From Acidaminobacterium chupaoyuni (GTDB lineage: Bacteria; Bacillota; Clostridia; Oscillospirales; Butyricicoccaceae), in the NCBI GenBank assembly GCA_047936785.1, contig CP176394.1: a stretch of DNA of 64,000 nucleotides. The stretch is one strand, 5' to 3'. The position numbers and the translations under genes are program-made. Shown in pieces: positions 16,657-25,383 of the stretch. Below the pieces are notes generated by a model, which ran no database searches, was not told the origin of the DNA, and saw only the letters and a list, made by a program, of their open reading frames with translations. The stretch's first letter is position 1. Each line of letters starts with the position of its first letter.

Positions 16657-16812
16657 AGGTGTCAGAATGCGCAAAGAAGGCCAAAAAGCCCTTCAAACCG
16701 CGCTCAGATAGAAATTTTTACCGCTTCGGCGAGGCCGGGGCCGCAAAAACGCCGCCTTTGCGCGGCGATAGAGAGAACCACCACACAACACGATTGGGAA
16801 AGGGAGATCGAT

Positions 16813-17100
16813 ATGACAAACCGCATCACTGTGCGCATCGGCGGGCTGGATTACACCATTCTGGCCGAGGATGACCCGCAATATGTGAAAAAAACCGCCG
16901 AGCTTGTTGACCGCAAGCTGAAAGAAGTGAGCCAGGGGGGCAATCTTTCCGCCCTGACAGCCGCCGTGATGGCCGCGCTGAACATCGCCGATGATTATTA
17001 TAAGGCGCAGGAATCCACCGATAATTTGCGGGCGCAGATCCGCGAATATGCCGATGAGGCCGCAAAGCTGCGCATGGAACTGGCCCGCGCCAAGAAATAA
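16813..17100 (+). CDS. zapA: Cell division protein ZapA
   Basis: 95 residues. The N-terminal beta-turn domain (RITVRIGGLDYTILAEDDPQ) and the long C-terminal helix (coiled coil, about 65-95) are those of ZapA, which binds and bundles FtsZ at the division ring. The length is usual for Gram-positive members. It sits 26 bp upstream of a U32 peptidase gene, an arrangement common in clostridia, and starts the long plus-strand run of wall and shape genes. Confidence 0.88.
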   Translation: MTNRITVRIGGLDYTILAEDDPQYVKKTAELVDRKLKEVSQGGNLSALTAAVMAALNIADDYYKAQESTDNLRAQIREYADEAAKLRMELARAKK

Positions 17101-17126
17101 CCCCACCGGAAAGGAAACAAGCAACC

Positions 17127-19223
17127 ATGGCACTTGAACTGATGTCGCCCGCCGGCTCTTTTGAATCAATCACGGCCGCCGTGCGCAACGGCGCAGACGC
17201 CGTTTATTTCGGCGCCGGGGATTTCAACGCCCGCCGCAACGCCAAAAATCTTTCCGGCGAAGAATTGCAGGAAGCCCTGCGCTATTGCCGCCTGCGCGGC
17301 GTGCATACTTATGTGACCGTCAACACCCTGCTCACCGATCGCGAGCTGGATCACGCCGCCGAACTGGTGGCCCTGCTTTCGCGCAGCGGCGCTTCCGCCG
17401 TGATCGTGCAGGATCTGGGGGTCTTGCGCATGGTGAAAACCGTGGCGCCCGATCTGCCCGTTCACGCCTCTACCCAGCTGACGGTGCACAGCCTCGACGG
17501 CGCGCTGGAATGCAAAGAACTGGGCTTTTCCCGCGTGGTGCTTTCCCGCGAGCTGCCCCGGCAGGAGATCGAGCTGATCGCCAGAAACGCCGGCATCGAA
17601 ACCGAAGTGTTCTGTCACGGCGCGCTTTGCATGTGTTATTCGGGCCAATGCTACCTCAGCGCCGCCATCGGCGGGCGCAGCGGCAACCGCGGCCTTTGCG
17701 CCCAGCCCTGCCGCCTGCCCTATGGGTTCGACGGCGGCCGCCCCCATGAATATCTCAGCCTGAAAGATCTTTCGCTGGCTTCGCATTTGCAGCAGCTGGA
17801 ACAGGCGGGGGTGACCTGTGTGAAGATCGAAGGGCGCATGAAGCGCCCCGAATATACCGCCATCGTGACCCGCATCTATAAAAACGCCATCCGCGAAGGG
17901 CGCAGCCCCACCGCCGAAGAGCTATCCTCGCTTCAGGCCGTGTTTTCGCGCAGCGGCTTTACCCAGGGCTATTTCGAAGGCAAGGTGGATGAAACCATGT
18001 TCGGCATCCGCCAGGAAAGCGACGCCCGCGCCGCCAAACCCCTTTATGCCGAAGCGCGGCACACCTTTGAAAGCGAACCCGAAGCGCCCTGTGTGCCCGT
18101 TCATTTTTCGTTTTCCGCCAAAAAAGATCACTACCTCGCCCTGCAATGCCGCGATGACGACGGCTTTTCTTATGAAACCGAGGCCGACCCCGCCCAGGCG
18201 GCGCTTCACCGCGCCACCACCGCCGAAGAGATCCGTTCGGCGCTTCAAAAAACCGGCGGCACCGTGTTTGACCCGGTTTCCATCGAGATCGAGCTGGATG
18301 AGGGCCTGCGCATCCCCGTTTCCACCCTCAACGCCATGCGCCGCCAATGCTTAGACGGCGTGGCCGCCCAGCGCAGGCTGCCGCCCCAGCGGCGGGAAGC
18401 GCCCTGGCAGGCCGGTTATCACCGCCTCAACGAAAAAGAAAAACCGCAGAGCATTTTTTCCGTTCTGCGTTTCGATCAGCTTTCGCCGGAGCTTTTGCGC
18501 AAAAAGCCCGCCTTTGTTTATCTTCCCCTTGCCGAAGCCGCCGACCACGCGGAAGAATGCGCCGTTTTTCAAAAAGCGGGCATCGCCGTGGCGGCCGTTC
18601 TGCCCCGCATCCTGTGGGATGAAGAACTGCCCGGGGCGGTGGAACAGCTGCGCCGCTGCAAAGCCCGCGGGCTGGATACCGCCGTTTGCGGCAACATCGG
18701 CCAGCTGCCCCTGCTGCGCCGCGAAGGCTTTCACATCCGCGCCGATTTCGGCATGAACATCATGAATTCACAGGCGCTCAAAGAGCTGAAGGGCATGGGG
18801 GCCGAAGCCGCCGCCATCTCTTTTGAAATGAATCTGGCCCAGATCCGCGATGTTTCCAAAGCGCTGCCGCTGGAGCTGATCGCCTATGGCCGGCTGCCGC
18901 TGATGATCTTCGAAAACTGTGCCATCCGCCGCGGCGCCGCCGAATGCGCCTGCAAAAAAGGCCCCCACAGCCTCACCGATAAAACGGGCCGCGCCTTCCC
19001 GCTGATGGCGGAGCCCCATTGCCGCAACACCCTTTATAACAGCGAGATCCTTTATCTGGCCGACAAAAAGCAGGAGCTTGAAAAAACGGGCTGCCGCTGG
19101 CTGCGCCTGAATTTCACCACCGAAGACCGATATGACTGTGTGCGCATCGCCGAAGCTTATGAAGCGGCCGATACCGCCCGCGAGCCCATCACCCGCGGCC
19201 TTTATTTCCGCGGCGTGGAATAG
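17127..19223 (+). CDS. U32 family peptidase
   Basis: 698 residues, with an N-terminal TIM-barrel-like peptidase U32 domain (about 1-300). The conserved Cys-rich block CHGALCMCYSGQCYLS continues into GNRGLCAQPCR, then VKIEGRMKRPEY. A long C-terminal extension (DUF3656-type) brings it to the usual length of the clostridial two-part form. Four cysteines of this type bind an iron-sulfur cluster in relatives such as RlhA, which helps hydroxylate 23S rRNA. Whether this one is a peptidase or an RNA-modifying enzyme cannot be told here. It shares a transcription unit with zapA and dut. Confidence 0.85.
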   Translation: MALELMSPAGSFESITAAVRNGADAVYFGAGDFNARRNAKNLSGEELQEALRYCRLRGVHTYVTVNTLLTDRELDHAAELVALLSRSGASAVIVQDLGVLRMVKTVAPDLPVHASTQLTVHSLDGALECKELGFSRVVLSRELPRQEIELIARNAGIETEVFCHGALCMCYSGQCYLSAAIGGRSGNRGLCAQPCRLPYGFDGGRPHEYLSLKDLSLASHLQQLEQAGVTCVKIEGRMKRPEYTAIVTRIYKNAIREGRSPTAEELSSLQAVFSRSGFTQGYFEGKVDETMFGIRQESDARAAKPLYAEARHTFESEPEAPCVPVHFSFSAKKDHYLALQCRDDDGFSYETEADPAQAALHRATTAEEIRSALQKTGGTVFDPVSIEIELDEGLRIPVSTLNAMRRQCLDGVAAQRRLPPQRREAPWQAGYHRLNEKEKPQSIFSVLRFDQLSPELLRKKPAFVYLPLAEAADHAEECAVFQKAGIAVAAVLPRILWDEELPGAVEQLRRCKARGLDTAVCGNIGQLPLLRREGFHIRADFGMNIMNSQALKELKGMGAEAAAISFEMNLAQIRDVSKALPLELIAYGRLPLMIFENCAIRRGAAECACKKGPHSLTDKTGRAFPLMAEPHCRNTLYNSEILYLADKKQELEKTGCRWLRLNFTTEDRYDCVRIAEAYEAADTAREPITRGLYFRGVE

Positions 19224-19239
19224 AAAAGGAGCCTGCCCC

Positions 19240-19695
19240 ATGAACGAAACCGTATGTATCAAGCGTCTGCCCCGCGGCGACGGAACGCTTCCGCCCATGC
19301 CCGCCTATCAGACCGAAGGCGCGGCGGCGATGGATCTGCACGCTTTTCTGGAAGCGCCCGTCACCCTGGAACCGATGGAGCGCCGCGCCGTGCCCACAGG
19401 CTTATGCCTTGAGATGCCCGCCGCTCTGGCGGCCTTCGTTTTGGCCCGCAGCGGCCTTTCCACCAAAAAAGGGCTGGCGCTGGCAAACGGCGTGGGGCTC
19501 ATCGACCCCGATTACCGCGGCGAGCTGCTTTGCAGCGTCATCAATCTTTCGGCCGAACCGCTGACCATCTGCGACGGCGACCGCATCGCCCAGCTTCTTT
19601 TTCAGCCGTTCTGCCGCCCGGCCCTCGCCGAACAGGATACGCTTTCCGAAACCCGGCGCGGCAGCGGCGGGTTCGGTTCCACCGGCAAACGATAG
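19240..19695 (+). CDS. dut: dUTP diphosphatase
   Basis: 151 residues carrying the trimeric dUTPase motifs in order: AAMDLHA, the Ser-containing ARSGLS, the uracil-binding hairpin NGVGLIDPDYRGEL, GDRIAQLLF, and the flexible P-loop-like tail RGSGGFGSTGK. It splits dUTP into dUMP and pyrophosphate, keeping uracil out of DNA and feeding dTMP synthesis. The start at 19240 follows AAAGGAG; a longer frame from 19132 lies inside the U32 gene. Confidence 0.95.
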   Translation: MNETVCIKRLPRGDGTLPPMPAYQTEGAAAMDLHAFLEAPVTLEPMERRAVPTGLCLEMPAALAAFVLARSGLSTKKGLALANGVGLIDPDYRGELLCSVINLSAEPLTICDGDRIAQLLFQPFCRPALAEQDTLSETRRGSGGFGSTGKR

Positions 19696-19707
19696 GGGAG
19701 GGCGCTT

Positions 19708-20277
19708 ATGCTGATCCTTGCTTCGGCTTCACCCCGCCGCCGCGAACTTCTTGAAAAAATGGGCTATTGCTTTGAAACCCGCCCGCAGGATTGCGACGAG
19801 AACCTTTCGGCCCGCGACCCCGCCGAATTTGTGCGCTGCCTTGCCCTGCGCAAGGCCGAAAGCGCCCTTGCGGGCTGCGCGCCCGAGGATGTGGTGGTGG
19901 CGGCCGACACCATCGTTTTTTTAGAAAACACCATTCTGGGCAAGCCCCGCGACAAGGCCGGGGCCAAAGAGATGCTGCGCCTGCTTTCGGGCCGCACCCA
20001 CACCGTCTGCACGGGTTTTTGCGTGGGTTCGCGGCAAAAAGGGCTTTCCGCCGAATGCTGCCGCACCGAAGTGACCTTTTATCCCCTCAGCGAAGCAGAG
20101 ATCGAACGCTATGCGGCCACAGGCGAACCTTTGGATAAAGCCGGCGCCTACGGCATCCAGGGGCGCGGGGCCTTTCTTGTGAAAGAGATCCGCGGCGATT
20201 TTTACAATGTGATGGGGCTTCCCCTGGCGGTGGTCTGCCGCCGGCTGGAAGCGCTGGGCGAATTTGCCGCCCGCTGA
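19708..20277 (+). CDS. maf: Maf nucleoside-triphosphate pyrophosphatase
   Basis: 189 residues of the Maf family: N-terminal LASASPRRRELL, central VVAADTIV with the catalytic Asp, GKPRD, and the C-terminal GAYGIQGRGA and NVMGLPL. Maf proteins hydrolyse dTTP/UTP-type or modified nucleotides and are linked to septum formation. It lies 12 bp after dut and directly before mreC. In many Firmicutes mreB sits between maf and mreC; here it does not. Confidence 0.93.
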   Translation: MLILASASPRRRELLEKMGYCFETRPQDCDENLSARDPAEFVRCLALRKAESALAGCAPEDVVVAADTIVFLENTILGKPRDKAGAKEMLRLLSGRTHTVCTGFCVGSRQKGLSAECCRTEVTFYPLSEAEIERYAATGEPLDKAGAYGIQGRGAFLVKEIRGDFYNVMGLPLAVVCRRLEALGEFAAR

Positions 20278-20318
20278 AACCAAAACGCCGCCCCGCGGCC
20301 GATTTGAAGGATATGAAC

Positions 20319-21152
20319 ATGAAACTATTTTCTTCCAAGCTTTTTTTATGGGCTCTGGCGCTGCTGATCGTCTGCGGCGTCATCATCGGCTTTAATCTGG
20401 CCACTGACCGCCTTTCGCCCGCTTCGGGCCTCGCCGGCACGATTCTGACCCCCATGCAGCAGGCCATTTCAAAGGTGAGCGGCTTTTTTTCGGGCATCAC
20501 CGATTATTTCACCCGCTATAACGAGCTGGAAAGCGAAAACAAAGAGCTGAAAGCCCGCGTTCTGGAGCTGGAAAAATCCCAGCGCGATTATTACGCCGCG
20601 GTGGATGAAAACACCTATCTGCGCGAGCTTGCGGGGCTGAAAAAGAAAAACTCTTCTTTCGATTATGAGCTGGCCGAAGTCATCGGCATCAACACCGACA
20701 GCGTTTCCACCGTTTATACCCTCAGCCGCGGTTCCAAAGACGATATCGAGGTCAACGACGCGGTGGTCACCGCCGAAGGGCTGGTGGGCTATGTTTCCAC
20801 CGTGGGGCCGAATTTCTGCCAGGTGAAGCCCGTCACCGACATTTCGCTGAAAATGGGCGCCGTGATCTCGCGCACCCGCGAGGTGGTGGTGGCCGAAGGC
20901 AGCTTCGACCTTGCCGCCAAAGGGCTTTTGCGCCTTTCTTATCTGAAAAACGGTTCGGATGTTCTGGTGGGCGACACGGTGGAAAGTTCCGGTTACGGCG
21001 GCATTTTCCCCAAAGGGCTTCTCATCGGCACCATCACCGAGGTCCTGCCCGAAAGCCACGGCATTTCCACCTATGCCAAGGTGCGCCCAGCCGCCGACCT
21101 GAGCAGCCTGAAAAAGGTTTATATCATCAAAGATTTTTCGCTGACAGACTGA
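20319..21152 (+). CDS. mreC: Rod-shape protein MreC
   Basis: 277 residues. One transmembrane helix (about 5-27) and a coiled coil (about 65-105) precede the two-lobed beta domain that contains NDAVVTAEGLVGYVS and YGGIFPKGLLIGTI, the MreC signature. MreC assembles outside the membrane and links the MreB/MreD/PBP2 elongation machine. The ATG at 20319 is chosen because AAGGA lies seven bases upstream; TTG or ATG codons just before it overlap that site. Confidence 0.92.
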   Translation: MKLFSSKLFLWALALLIVCGVIIGFNLATDRLSPASGLAGTILTPMQQAISKVSGFFSGITDYFTRYNELESENKELKARVLELEKSQRDYYAAVDENTYLRELAGLKKKNSSFDYELAEVIGINTDSVSTVYTLSRGSKDDIEVNDAVVTAEGLVGYVSTVGPNFCQVKPVTDISLKMGAVISRTREVVVAEGSFDLAAKGLLRLSYLKNGSDVLVGDTVESSGYGGIFPKGLLIGTITEVLPESHGISTYAKVRPAADLSSLKKVYIIKDFSLTD

Positions 21153-21166
21153 GGTGAACCAAGCTT

Positions 21167-21685
21167 ATGGCCCCCAAACAAAACCTGAAATGGCGCATCG
21201 CTTCTTATGCCCTTGTGCTGATCGTTTTATATCTTTTGCAGTTTTCACGCGGGCTGCCGCTTCGCTTCCGCGGGGCGCAGGTGGATTTTCTGCCCTTTTT
21301 CATCGCGGCGCTGGCCCTTTTTGAAGGCCCCTGGATGGGCGCGGGCTTCGGCTTTGCCGCGGGGCTGCTTTGCAGCCTGGGCGGCGGCACGGAAGGCCTT
21401 CTGGCGCTTTATTACGGCCTTTGCGGCCTTTGCGTGGGCTATTTTTCTTCCACCTATCTGCGGCGCGTTTATCCTTCGGCGCTGCTCTCGGGCGCTTTCA
21501 TCCTGCTTTTGCATGACACCATCCTTTTTTATTTCTATTACGCCCTGCTTTATCGCGCCCGCTATGTGGCGGGGCTTGAGATCATGGGCCTTCGCCTGCT
21601 GATCTCGGCGGTGCTATCCGCCCCCGTTTATCTGATTTTGCGAAAAATACACAGCCGCTTTGAAGAAGACGCCCCCATCGGGTGA
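21167..21685 (+). CDS. mreD: Rod-shape protein MreD
   Basis: 172 residues with about five hydrophobic helices and no soluble domain, matching MreD in length and in its place 14 bp after mreC. It forms the membrane part of the elongasome. Sequence identity in this family is low, so position carries much of the weight. GAGGTGA precedes the ATG. Confidence 0.85.
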   Translation: MAPKQNLKWRIASYALVLIVLYLLQFSRGLPLRFRGAQVDFLPFFIAALALFEGPWMGAGFGFAAGLLCSLGGGTEGLLALYYGLCGLCVGYFSSTYLRRVYPSALLSGAFILLLHDTILFYFYYALLYRARYVAGLEIMGLRLLISAVLSAPVYLILRKIHSRFEEDAPIG

Positions 21686-21713
21686 GCTTTCGGCAACGAA
21701 CGCAGGTATCTGA

Positions 21714-23816
21714 ATGAATAACCGAAAATCACAACTGAAACGCGTGATCGCCCTGGCCCTCTGCCTTGTTATGGTCATCGGGGCTTATACCGTGCGCCTT
21801 GCCGACCTTCAGCTGGTCAACGGCGCCGCCTACCGCGAAGAGGCCGAACGCAAAATTTCGCGCACCTATACCCAGCAGGCTTCCCGCGGGCAGATCCTCG
21901 ACCGCTATGGGCGGCCGCTGGTTTCCAACGGCCTGGGCTTTTCCATCACCTTCGATTATTTCACCTGGGATCGCGCAAACCAAAACGAAGTGATTTTGCG
22001 CCTTTGCTCGCTGATGCGCGCAGACAGCGTTGCCTATATCGACACGCTGCCCATCACGGCGGCGGCGCCCTTCGAATATACCTACGCTTCGAAAAGCGAC
22101 GAGGATTATAAAAATCTGGAAGCGTTTTATGCGGATCAGGCGGCCCAGAAAAATTCCGCCTGGCCCAAAGAAATGCCCGACGCCGCCGGATTGATGGCGC
22201 TGCTGCGCAAAAAATATCAGGTGGCCGACACCGTGAGCGACAACGACGCCCGCACGATCCTGGGCATCCGCTATGAAATGGTGCTCCGCGAATTTTCGGC
22301 CTATAACAATGTGTTCACCTTCGCCACCAATGTGAATGTGGAAACGGTTTCAAAGGTTTCCGAGCGGGGCTTCCAGCTGCCCGGCGTCACCATCGGGGTG
22401 GAAGACATCCGCCAATATAACACCGACAGCGCCGCCCATGTTCTGGGGCGCGTGGGCGTGATCTATAAAGATGAATATGCCGAGCTGAAAGAACAGGGCT
22501 ACCCCATGAACGCCATCATCGGCAAAGACGGCCTTGAAAAAGCCTATGAATCTTATCTGCGCGGCAAAGACGGCACGAAAGCCGTGGAAACCAATGTGGC
22601 GGGGGATGTGACCGGCGAAACCACCCTTGTGGAACCCCAGCCGGGCAACAATGTGGTTCTGACCCTCGATCTGGATCTGCAGACCGTGGCCGAGCAGTCG
22701 CTGGCTTCCACCATCGCTTCCATCAAAAAAAGCGCGCCGGGCAAAAAATCAAAATCCGGCGGCGATGCCGAAGGCGGCGCAGCGGTGGTGCTGGATGTGA
22801 AATCGGGCGGTATTCTGGCCTGCGCCTCTTACCCCACCTATCAGCTGAGCACTTTTTCGGCCGATTATGCCGCGCTGCTGGCAAACCCGCTCAAGCCCAT
22901 GGTCAACCGCGCCATTTCCAGCGCCTATCCCCCCGGTTCCACCTTCAAGCCCGTCACGGCCGTGGCCGCTTTGGAATCGGGCACCGTGACCCCCAAAACC
23001 ATCATCCGCGATGAAGGCGTTTACCGCTTTTATGCTTCCAGCGGCTATACCCCCGCCTGCTGGATCTGGAACGAAGCTCACCGCACCCACGGCAATATCA
23101 ATGTGAGCCAGGCGCTGAAATATTCCTGCAACTATTTCTTCTTTGAAGCCAGCCGCCTGATGGGCATCGACACCCTCAACACCTATGCCAAAAAACTGGG
23201 CCTTGGGCAGAAAACGGGCGTTGAGCTTGCGGGCGAGCGCGCCGGCAACCTGGCCGGCCCCGAAAGCCGCCAGAAAAGCGGCGGCGCGAAATGGATGCCC
23301 GGCGAAACGCTTTCCGCCGCCATCGGCCAGAGCGAACAGCAGTTCACCCCCATCCAGATGGCCAACTATCTGGCCACCATCCTCAACGGCGGCACCCGCT
23401 ATCAGCCGCATTTTCTCAAGCGCGTGGTCAACTATTCCTACACCGATGTGGTGGAAGAATATCAGCCCGTGGTGCTTGACAAGATCGACCTGAAGGCTTC
23501 CACCGTGGAAGCCGTGAAAGAGGGCATGCGCGGCGTTGTGACCGACGACGGAACCGCGGCCAGCATTTTCCGCAACTATCCCATCGCCATCGGCGGCAAA
23601 ACCGGTTCGGCCCAGACCATTCCCAGCCGCTCGGCCCACGGCGTGTTTTTGGCCTTCGCCCCCTATGACGACCCCCAGATCGTGGTATTCGTGATCGTGG
23701 AACACGGCGGCAGCGGCGGCAATGTGGCCCCCGTGGCCCGCGATATTTTCGACGCCTATTTCAGCAAGAAGGCAAAGGATTCCCCCATCACCCCCGAAAA
23801 TACTCTGATTCCGTGA
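21714..23816 (+). CDS. mrdA: Penicillin-binding protein 2, class B transpeptidase
   Basis: 700 residues. There is one N-terminal membrane helix (about 8-28), a dimerisation/pedestal region, and a C-terminal transpeptidase with all three motifs: Ser409 in PGSTFKP (SxxK), YSCN (SxN) and GGKTGSAQT (KTG). It cross-links peptidoglycan during side-wall growth. Its place after mreCD makes it the elongation PBP2 rather than the division PBP3. No rodA or ftsW gene is beside it here. Confidence 0.92.
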   Translation: MNNRKSQLKRVIALALCLVMVIGAYTVRLADLQLVNGAAYREEAERKISRTYTQQASRGQILDRYGRPLVSNGLGFSITFDYFTWDRANQNEVILRLCSLMRADSVAYIDTLPITAAAPFEYTYASKSDEDYKNLEAFYADQAAQKNSAWPKEMPDAAGLMALLRKKYQVADTVSDNDARTILGIRYEMVLREFSAYNNVFTFATNVNVETVSKVSERGFQLPGVTIGVEDIRQYNTDSAAHVLGRVGVIYKDEYAELKEQGYPMNAIIGKDGLEKAYESYLRGKDGTKAVETNVAGDVTGETTLVEPQPGNNVVLTLDLDLQTVAEQSLASTIASIKKSAPGKKSKSGGDAEGGAAVVLDVKSGGILACASYPTYQLSTFSADYAALLANPLKPMVNRAISSAYPPGSTFKPVTAVAALESGTVTPKTIIRDEGVYRFYASSGYTPACWIWNEAHRTHGNINVSQALKYSCNYFFFEASRLMGIDTLNTYAKKLGLGQKTGVELAGERAGNLAGPESRQKSGGAKWMPGETLSAAIGQSEQQFTPIQMANYLATILNGGTRYQPHFLKRVVNYSYTDVVEEYQPVVLDKIDLKASTVEAVKEGMRGVVTDDGTAASIFRNYPIAIGGKTGSAQTIPSRSAHGVFLAFAPYDDPQIVVFVIVEHGGSGGNVAPVARDIFDAYFSKKAKDSPITPENTLIP

Positions 23817-23834
23817 TTTCTTGATAAAATCGGG

Positions 23835-23863
23835 TTGTGGGCAAGGAATTTTTATGTCATAAT
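23835..23863 (+). promoter_or_regulatory. Possible promoter of minD
   Basis: TTGTGG, 17 bases, CATAAT, ending about 90 bp before the minD start; minD may be transcribed apart from the mre genes. Confidence 0.45.
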
Positions 23864-23953
23864 AAAGTGAAGCGCAGATGTTTTTTGCGCCTGTCCGGGC
23901 AGAAACCAAACGGTTTTTGTCAAAATCTTCGACACAGGTGGAAGGTGATCTTT

Positions 23954-24700
23954 ATGGGTACTGTCATCCTGACGGCATCGGGCAAAGGCGGCACCGGCAA
24001 AACTTCGTTTTGCAGCGGTGTGGCCGTGGCACTTTGCGCGCTGGGTGAAAAAGTGCTTCTGGTGGATGCCGACTGCGGCCTGCGCAATTTAGACATTGTT
24101 CTGGGCATGACCGACAGTCTTTTATTCTCGTTTTCCGATGTGATTCTGGGCCGCGCGGGCCTGAAAGAGGCCGCGGTCAAACATCCTGTCGTGAAAAACC
24201 TTCGTGTGCTGACGGCGCCGGCCGAAGCGATGCTGGAAAACGGCATCGACCGCCATTCCGTCGGCGAGTTTCTGGCCAAGGCCAAGGCCCATTTCACCTA
24301 TACCATCATCGATTGCCCGGCCGGGCTTTCTCATATGCTTGAACTGTTTGCCGGCGGAGCCGACAGGGGCATCATCGTTTCCACCCCCGATTATACCTCG
24401 CTGCGCGGGGCGGAATCGGCAGGGCGGCTGTTTCGGCGGCAGGGGCTCGACAATATCCGCATCGTGGTCAACCGGGTTCGCCCCGGCATGATCGACAGGG
24501 GCGATATGGTCAACATCGACCGCGCGATGGATCTTTCGGGCATGGCCCTGCTGGGCATCGTTCCCGAAGACCCCGATATCATCGCCTGCGCCAATGCGGG
24601 GCAGATTTTGATGCTTTCTTCAGACGGGCCGGCCGTGAAGGCTTACAGCAACATCGCCCGCCGCATCACCGGCGAAAAAGTGAAGCTCATGCGCCTGTAG
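23954..24700 (+). CDS. minD: MinD-family septum-site ATPase
   Basis: 248 residues. The deviant Walker A GKGGTGKTS lies near the N-terminus, then LVDADCGLRNLDIVLG (switch I region), IIDCPAG (Walker B) and VVNRVRPGM. These place it in the MinD/ParA group, with MinD-like spacing. MinD cycles on the membrane and positions the division site, usually with MinC and MinE or DivIVA. Neither minC nor minE lies nearby. The C-terminus is short (ITGEKVKLMRL), which could still be a weak amphipathic membrane helix. The start at 23954 follows GAAGGTGAT. Confidence 0.85.
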   Translation: MGTVILTASGKGGTGKTSFCSGVAVALCALGEKVLLVDADCGLRNLDIVLGMTDSLLFSFSDVILGRAGLKEAAVKHPVVKNLRVLTAPAEAMLENGIDRHSVGEFLAKAKAHFTYTIIDCPAGLSHMLELFAGGADRGIIVSTPDYTSLRGAESAGRLFRRQGLDNIRIVVNRVRPGMIDRGDMVNIDRAMDLSGMALLGIVPEDPDIIACANAGQILMLSSDGPAVKAYSNIARRITGEKVKLMRL

Positions 24701-24840
24701 CGCTTCGGCTTTGCCACCGCGAACCGCCCTTTCTTCGGCTTTGCCGGCAGGGGCTGTCGTTTTGATTTGAACCCCAAAACAACCAACCTTGATAAACCCG
24801 AGTTGCCGATCTTTCGATCGGAGAAATGGAGATTGATACA

Positions 24841-25242
24841 ATGAATATCGCCATCATCGCACAGAACCGCAAAAAAGAACTGATGGTTCAGTTCTGCATC
24901 GCTTATTGCGGCATTCTTTCTCAGCATGAGCTGTGCGCCACAGGCACCACCGGCAAGCTGATTATGGAAGCCACGGGTTTAAAGGTGAACTGCCTGCTCC
25001 CCGGCGTTTCCGGCGGGGAAGAGCAGGTCGCGGCCCGCGCCGCCTATAACGAGCTGGATCTGGTTTTGATTTTCCGCGATCCTTTGGAAAAACACAGCGA
25101 ATCGGATTTCGCCAATTTGCAGCGCATCTGCGATATGAACAATATTCCCTTCGCCACCAATGTGGCCACCGCCGAAGTGCTGATCCAGGGCCTCATCCGC
25201 GGCGACCTTGCCTGGCGCGATATCGTCAACCCCAAAAAATAG
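24841..25242 (+). CDS. Methylglyoxal synthase-like protein with altered active site
   Basis: 133 residues, full length for the family. It keeps the phosphate-binding ATGTTGKLI loop and the TNVATAEVLI segment, and FRDPL (Asp80). Several residues used by characterised enzymes differ: Gln8-Asn9 where His-Asp is normal, and GGEEQ (Glu60) where GGDQQ carries the catalytic Asp. The His/Asp loop is shortened to KHSESD. Normal MgsA turns dihydroxyacetone phosphate into methylglyoxal. This protein may be inactive, regulatory, or use a different substrate. It lies between minD and hisS; the start at 24841 has GGAG upstream. Confidence 0.75.
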   Translation: MNIAIIAQNRKKELMVQFCIAYCGILSQHELCATGTTGKLIMEATGLKVNCLLPGVSGGEEQVAARAAYNELDLVLIFRDPLEKHSESDFANLQRICDMNNIPFATNVATAEVLIQGLIRGDLAWRDIVNPKK

Positions 25243-25262
25243 CCGCCCGGCGGTTTAAACCC

Positions 25263-25300
25263 CGAAACGCCTGTTTTCAAGGGCGTTTCCCTTTTCTAAC
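25263..25300 (+). terminator. Weak terminator after the mgsA-like gene
   Basis: GAAACGCC pairs with GGCGTTTC, followed by CCCTTTTCT; the T-run is interrupted, so termination may be partial. Confidence 0.45.
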
Positions 25301-25383
25301 CATTTAAAAAAGGCCTTATCAAAAGGCGTTTCAAGGGCCGCGCCCTCTGGCCGCCCCCTTATAAGAAGGAGAGATCGTTTTCC

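Larger units (their letters stand above)
16421..16812. other. Divergent intergenic region with two promoters
   Basis: No gene. It holds an extended -10 promoter for the CYTH gene (minus, TGGTATAAT at 16459-16467) and a promoter for the zapA operon (plus). The zapA transcript would have a leader of about 150 nt with no recognised RNA motif. Confidence 0.7.
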
